From: Petrosia ficiformis
Lineage: Eukaryota; Porifera; Demospongiae; Haplosclerida; Petrosiidae
Reading direction: 5' to 3'
DNA: 64,000 nucleotides
NCBI GenBank assembly: GCA_947044365.1
Contig: OX345646.1
Span: 3,852,827 to 3,916,826 of the forward strand
Of the stretch, positions 58,469 to 64,000 are shown in pieces. A program made the translations under genes and the position numbers. The stretch's first letter is position 1, and each line of letters begins with the position of its first letter. Under the pieces are notes generated by a model. That model saw nothing but the letters and a program-made list of their open reading frames with translations, ran no database searches and was not told the origin of the DNA.

Positions 58469-59807
58469 CTGGAAAAGAAATGGATATTTAAAGTGAATGA
58501 TTTAATTACTCTTATATTGCAATCTGTTGTACATGTACATTAATATTTCTGCCTGTCTATCTACATGGAAAATCATGTGATCATTAAGCTAGTACAGAGG
58601 AAAAAACACACATCACAACACATGTACCACCACACACAAAATATGCATATAATTATAGTATGTAATTCATATCTGTAAAATATAATTAAAAAATAATTTA
58701 AAAACCCACAAAGACTTACAAATAACTGCAGAACATTTAAAAGCTACAGTGGCTTATAAAGTTTAACGGATGTGATGGCTAAGAAAAGTTAACAGCTGTA
58801 ATGAGTTAGAAATTAGAATGAAGATTTAGGAACAGCTACAATGGCTTAGAGAGGAATAGAGCACTCAATGCCCAGTCTTAAAACTTGTGAATGGTGGGTG
58901 AAAATTGTACAAGAAAAGATCTCAAAATCCTCATGTTACTTTCATGAATATGTACAGATGATATTACCCCTTAAGACTACATTGAATACAAAAGGCTTTA
59001 GCTATAATCAAAAGACTTTAGCTATAATATACATGTATATTAGTTTAGACACATTAGTATTAATACTGAAGACTCATTTTTTCCTCTGAAATGGAGAATG
59101 AAAACACTCATTTTCACTCTCATTTTACTATATTCAAGTACAATTATTCCCATCTCATGTAGCATAAGGATCCTTACGCTCTCTAGATATATACATGAAT
59201 ACATATATCCCATGAGATTAGTACTATTTTGAATGGAGATGACCCTATAATACTTTTATTATCATGGACAAAGTACCTCTTTCAGATTTCAGACCCATAT
59301 TAATACACATGAATAATACACAAACAGAAGTAGATGAAGCTGGTTGATACATTTAATTAGTTAAACGTGATCATGTATGCTTCTTGAAATTCTATGCATC
59401 CAGAGTGACTGAAAAGATGATCCTAAAAAGCGCAAATATTTTAGCTTCTAGATTATTCATTAGGGTGTGGCTAAATGTGTACTTGTTTAATATTATACAT
59501 ATTCTCAATGTTACTTCCTTTCAATTATTTGTCGGCTAATATTATACATTCAAGTCGCTATGAGTGTCATGAGTAAAGAAGGGGGTGCAAATGCACCCTC
59601 TGGATCTGACACTATAACAATTTCATGTACATGTGTACATATACTATGGATAATGTGTTGTATCCACAAACTACACAGAATAAAAGTAATTTAAAATATT
59701 TCATGTGACAATTGGGATTGTACTACCTATTGTATCAATTCCTGTGTTCATATACAGGTATGTATTTAGTATGTATGTGATGATATGAATGATTAAAATG
59801 AACTGAC
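58469..59807. other. Intron of gene copy C
   Basis: Matches 27859-29100 of copy B with small indels, including an extra AAAGACTTTAGCTATAAT unit near 59010 and a block near 58578-58650. No separate feature. Confidence 0.6.
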
Positions 59808-59871
59808 CTGCTTCAATAAATACTGCTCTCATCTCTGGTGTACTTGCATACTGACGAGGAGTTCTACCATC
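59808..59871 (-). CDS. Partial ankyrin exon before Roc, gene copy C
   Basis: A 64-nt exon (DGRTPRQYASTPEMRAVF), acceptor CTATAG, donor GTCAGTTC, exiting in phase 1 into the Roc exon. Confidence 0.85.
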
Positions 59872-61084
59872 CTATAGTATAGAATAGTTAATTATGCAAT
59901 TATACAGTTTATAATAATGATAATAATTATCCAGGATAGTATGGGTTTGGCTACACCATTTTGCCTGCTCTAATTTAACTTCAATAGTGTGTATTTGACT
60001 ATGTATACCATAATTCTAATTATACAAAATATTTACATTTTATTATGGTTATCCTTACACAGGGGTAGTCACTTTTATGATTGAATACTATACAGTGTAA
60101 CTACACTAATTACACATGTATTCATAATCCATAAATTAACAGTGGTAGAAGTACTGGTTACACTTTTACATTGTTAGTTTAGTGATATTGATGTATTCAT
60201 CTTGATGGATACTATATTCTAATGGATTATTCATATCTGATTAACTAGAAAACAGTCAAGGAATGGAGTAAGATAAAGTCAAGAAACACACATGCAGCTT
60301 TGATTTAGTTAATGAATTTTGTTCATCATACCTCACAAAGTACATATAACAAATTAATGATGTAAATTTAGTGTTCACTGATATTGTATAGACAATTTGT
60401 ACATGTAGTTCACTTAATGCTAACACTTGCTCATATACAACTGTACATCCTAAATATATAAATTGTATAAAATTGACAGGGGGAAAGCTGAGTCAGTGAA
60501 ATGTGGTGCAAAAAAATATGCTCAATAATTTTTGTGATAGGTGTGGCTAACCAATGCATGTACACATACTTAAGCTCATGTACTGATGTTACTTATACAT
60601 AAAAATGAGATTCATGGCTATTAAGTCTACATTTTAAATATTCATCAGAAATAACAATCATTATAGCACCAAATATTTTAAAGGGCCATGTATTAAGTAT
60701 AATAATTCGTTATGTGAATACTTTTGTTACATTATGGGATATCCTCTGAGACATACATGTACAACACACTTCAGTTAGAATACATGTTAGTATATATATC
60801 CTTGAGCTTGTATTGTTATAATTATACAAATCCTCTAACACATGTATTATAATGCTCAACCACAGAACACTGTATGATGATACTGTTGTCATGTGTCTAG
60901 TGTATAAAGGATATGTTGTTCAAGTGAACATGACAATGTAGATATAATTATACATATCAAACCATACTGTGAAATAAATATGATTCACAGTATATACTGA
61001 AGATTCAATGAGTTGTACAAAGACAATAGATATTTACATTATTATACACATTTGTAGTTTGTTTGATATGAAACAAATCATTAC
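59872..61084. other. Intron of gene copy C
   Basis: Counterpart of 29165-30297. About 90 bp near 60080-60165 are absent from B. Nothing coding. Confidence 0.5.
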
Positions 61085-61162
61085 CATATGAGGTATATTT
61101 GTCTGTGCACCAGCCATTATAAGCAGACGATTTACTGCTTTATGAAGAGGTGTTTCTCCAAA
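61085..61162 (-). CDS. Shortened ankyrin exon, gene copy C
   Basis: A 78-nt phase-0 exon (FGETPLHKAVNRLLIMAGAQ). Relative to 30552-30653 it lacks about eight residues between the two helices, an in-frame deletion that should disrupt this repeat's fold or fuse its helices. Confidence 0.8.
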
Positions 61163-62163
61163 CTGATATAGAAAGACAAAATAAATAGTCATAATAATTA
61201 CAATAGTACTTAATGATTATAACATAAAACTTTGTGATCTTAACTATAATTAGTTAATTATAACTTTGGGTACAATTTCCACATGTATATGAAATCTTGG
61301 TTGATATTACATATAATTTGTATATTCATTTATAGTATTCATGTATTATTATATTACTTGAGAATTAATTAATGGATTATCACTATTAGAAGACAACAAA
61401 TAAATTAATAAACCAAACTTAACAAGTGTTATTATAACTATTAGAAGAATTAATTAACTAACTTAATTGAAGATGAGGAAGAGCCTTATTTGGAAATGAT
61501 GGTGAGGATTTATAGAGTGTGTAAATTAGAAAAAATCAAGAAATTGTAGAAATTATAGTAGTCTAGGTACATGTATTATGAAACATCAGAATGTTTCTTA
61601 TGAAGGTAAATACTATGTGGATAGATGTATATCAACTCATTAGATATCACATAGTAGATTTGTACACATGTATGTACATTATAAGAATTAGTGATCACTG
61701 ACAAATTACAAGCAGTTAGATGGCTACCTTTCTCATCACACCAGAAGTCACCTGACAATTTTATTGTACATACCTGTACATGATAACAGTATGTTGCCAT
61801 AGCAACTAGTCTGTGAGTACTAGTTTTGTTTCATTATGGGATAACGTATGAGACATAATTATATGTACATAACAGTTAGTGACAAAATTACTCTGCTTTG
61901 GATTGATATATGGTAATCTAGTACTGTACTCTATCTAACATTCATATAATACTCAACTACAGGACATTATAAACTGTGTACCTACTGTACAAAGGATAAT
62001 TATGTTGTTCAAATGAACATGACAATGTAGATAATGACTGTATTTATACATATGAAGCCATACTGTGAACTAAATGTGGTTCACAATATATACATGATGA
62101 CTCAATGACCCGTTAACTGTTCATTATCATTGTTTGCTTAATGTAAAAAAAATTAATCATTAC
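61163..62163. other. Intron of gene copy C without close counterpart in B
   Basis: About 1 kb, against about 93 bp in B between the same ankyrin exons. AT-rich, with no gene recognised. Part of it (61950-62100) resembles the 30050-30220 intron, so the difference reflects exon-unit loss or gain. Confidence 0.5.
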
Positions 62164-62265
62164 CTCGTCAAGAGAGTCTAAGTTAGCATTAGCATCAATT
62201 AATATACGAGCCACCTGAACATTATTGTACATTGCAGCAATATGAAGAGGAGTCCATCCAGTATA
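62164..62265 (-). CDS. Ankyrin exon, gene copy C
   Basis: A 102-nt phase-0 exon (YTGWTPLHIAAMYNNVQVAR, then LIDANANLDSLDE). Acceptor ATATCAG, donor GTAATG. One codon longer than in A and B. Confidence 0.85.
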
Positions 62266-62616
62266 CTGATATTGAGAGTCAAATAAATAGTACAGTAAAA
62301 AACCAATGTGATACAAAATGTTTGTGATATTATAATTACAATAGTTAGTTAAACATAACTCTGCATACATGTTACACATGAATAGGATATCTTACTTGAT
62401 ATTTCATATAGTTGACTTAATTGTAGTATTAGTTGAGGAGTACTGAATTATCACTATTATATTAAATTAATCAACCAACTTAATAGTTTGAAATGATGGT
62501 GAGTGTTTATAGTTTATAAATGTTATACTATCATGTCATCACAAATGTGGACATTCTCTGAGATTAGTATGAAATTTGCCTTAATACTATGATCTTTGAC
62601 TATGACCTTTTCTCAG

Positions 62617-62676
62617 ATATTCGGCAAGTGGATGGCTGAGGATGTGACTAGGAGATATGTCCTATATTACCTACAT
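62617..62676 (+). other. Conserved exon-like block antisense to the gene, copy C
   Basis: Third occurrence of the 20-codon block (see 515-574), splice-like borders preserved. Confidence 0.35.
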
Positions 62677-62754
62677 GTAAGTCTAGTTACACGCTCGCTC
62701 TTGACAGATATACAGTGTATATATACATAATATATATATATATATATATCTATA

Positions 62755-63142
62755 TAATATATACAACACGGCTTCGAGGTGTGTATCAGCAATATCAGAC
62801 CTGAACCCCGAGATAGCAGCCAGAGGCGAAGCCGAGGGCTGCTATTGAGTGGTGAAGGGTTGATATTGCTGATACACACCAAGAAGTCATGCTATATATA
62901 ATATATTCTATACCTAACATGTACATCAATGTTACCTGACATCCAAGGTTCTACGCTCCTTTTACCAAATCTTTTCAATTTACAACTTGACTGCGCATGC
63001 TCAGACTGATGCAATCTATTATGAATATCATTATAGGTCTTATTTCAGCCCTGTGGTTTCATATCCACCTGTGGTTGGGTGTATATTGCGTATATAACAC
63101 CTGTCAGTAACTTTGATGTGACTGTTCGCTGTGGTATATATA
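62755..63142 (+). mobile_element. Fold-back MITE, copy C
   Basis: Orthologous to 656-1042, with small changes in the outer hairpin arms (CACGGCTTC and GAAGTCATG). Confidence 0.7.
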
Positions 63143-63150
63143 TATATATA

Positions 63151-63600
63151 CCATAGTTAACAGAAACATCAAAGAGCCGACAGGGCGTATATATAGCATA
63201 TATCCCCGACCACCCTGGTATGACGTCACGCACATGCGCAGTCGATCTAGTCACCAAAAGTCTACAGAGAATGAAGGCTATGTCGATAAGCAAATACACA
63301 AAAGGAGCTCTCTTTGTCTCTTAAAAAAAGAACCGACAGATGGGCGTTTCTCCCAAGAACAATTCGCCCCATATCGCTGAAAGTGTAAGGTGTGTTAGCC
63401 TGTTACTTGTGTCCATTTTCCTGTTCTTCTTTGATGTTTCTGTTAGCTATAGAATATATTATATGTACCATGGCTTCTCGGTATATATGGTGAATATAAG
63501 ACCCTCGCACCTCGATATTGGCCCTCGGCTTCGCCTCGGGCCAATATCTCGGTGCTCGTGTTTTATATTCGCCATATATCCCTCGAAGCCATGGTATATA
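63151..63600 (-). mobile_element. Second fold-back MITE, inverted, only in copy C
   Basis: Related to 62755-63142 but reversed. Its left side (ACATCAAAGAGCCGACAGG, CGCACATGCGCAGTC) matches the reverse complement of that element's tail. Its right side is a strong hairpin (about 63464-63598) with CCATGGCTTC arms and a GGCCCTCGGCTTCGCCTCGGGCC tip. An extra inverted pair joins 63153-63175 and 63428-63450 (22 of 23 bases). A and B lack it: they continue directly from the TA run. Confidence 0.75.
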
Positions 63601-64000
63601 TATTACATATTATATATAATATATGTACATACATAAGTAAATTATATGTATGTACATTACTATTTTACTCTGTATCGGTATAATAGGTTAGTAATTAAGT
63701 ACCCTGATAAGAAAAGACTTAAGTTTTGTAATTAGCAAATAGCCCTTTTTTGAGCATTTGCAATTTTAAATATTCCCAAATGCTACTTACTATACCACCC
63801 ACTATCAATCCAAACAAAATCATGCATTTAGTTGTTTAGTCAACATAATATATAGAGTTCATTTTTGAAAGCAGTATGAAGGGTCACCATATCTTCATTT
63901 GTTTACCTTTGCCTTTTCTAATTCCTCTAAATCACTTAGTACAAACAGATTCACATTTATCAACAAATGACTTCACTAATTTAATTGTTTGCTGAATCAA

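Larger units (their letters stand above)
54018..62265 (-). other. Gene copy C: intact ankyrin-Roc-COR-CARD-like-death domain gene
   Basis: Span of the visible part of the third copy. Exons in transcription order: 62164-62265, 61085-61162, 59808-59871, 56781-58468, 55988-56438, 55375-55455, 54944-55315, 54405-54455, 54018-54286. Every junction phase agrees, giving a continuous frame of about 970 codons from the Roc exon to the stop, plus ankyrin repeats. The order ankyrin, Roc, COR, death domain equals the non-kinase part of DAPK1; the CARD-like module between COR and death domain is an addition. A cytosolic GTP-switch adaptor in cell death or innate immune signalling is the natural inference. 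Earlier exons lie beyond the window. Confidence 0.85.

Overview
The window reads as nuclear DNA of an invertebrate animal, most likely a demosponge of the Amphimedon type. This is inferred from AT-rich sequence, short phase-compatible GT-AG exons, ankyrin/Roc-COR/death-fold proteins, many small DNA transposons, and extreme over-use of the palindrome TACATGTA. No rRNA, CRISPR or bacterial operon structure is present.

The backbone is a tandem array with a period of about 30.6-31.4 kb. It holds three copies of one minus-strand gene. Copy A (about 1-3510) shows only the 5' ankyrin exons. Copy B (about 24310-34525) runs from a leader exon through ankyrin exons, a Roc-COR GTPase and a CARD-like helical exon, then loses homology before the death domain. 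Copy C (54018 to the window edge) has ankyrin, Roc, COR, CARD-like and death domain, all in frame. The layout recalls the C-terminal half of DAPK1 without the kinase and suggests an intracellular danger or apoptosis sensor of the ROCO class. Copy B has a 2-nt deletion just inside its Roc exon that breaks the reading frame from the ankyrin exons. Copy C is intact, but its G4-like motif reads GTYHD where B has GTYRD.

Between the copies lie fragments of plus-strand genes I do not recognise (exons at 7160-11128, 13477-13607 and possibly 16053-16287; 48118-48263; 50833-52129), a broken POT/SLC15-like transporter (37163-38586, minus), and a decayed Ty3/gypsy fragment (38917-41269, minus) split by a 741-bp insertion. 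Shared repeats at a roughly 30-kb offset (18.0-19.2 kb and 48.3-48.9 kb) suggest that the spacers were also duplicated and then diverged.

Many mobile-element boundaries can be read directly: TTAA-flanked elements (4058-4521, 5511-6119, 11474-11927), hAT-like MITEs (15129-15353, 51127-51456), a TA-flanked 1360-bp element (22512-23871), two CAAGAG/CAACAG-ended elements with 7-bp duplications (16702-17041, 18306-18928), fold-back elements in all three gene copies, tRNA-derived SINEs, a 29-bp satellite, a nearly perfect 711-bp tandem duplication at 43.5-44.9 kb, and a perfect 76-bp zero-spacer palindrome at 53173-53248. Exon coordinates were read by eye from splice signals, phase and homology between copies.
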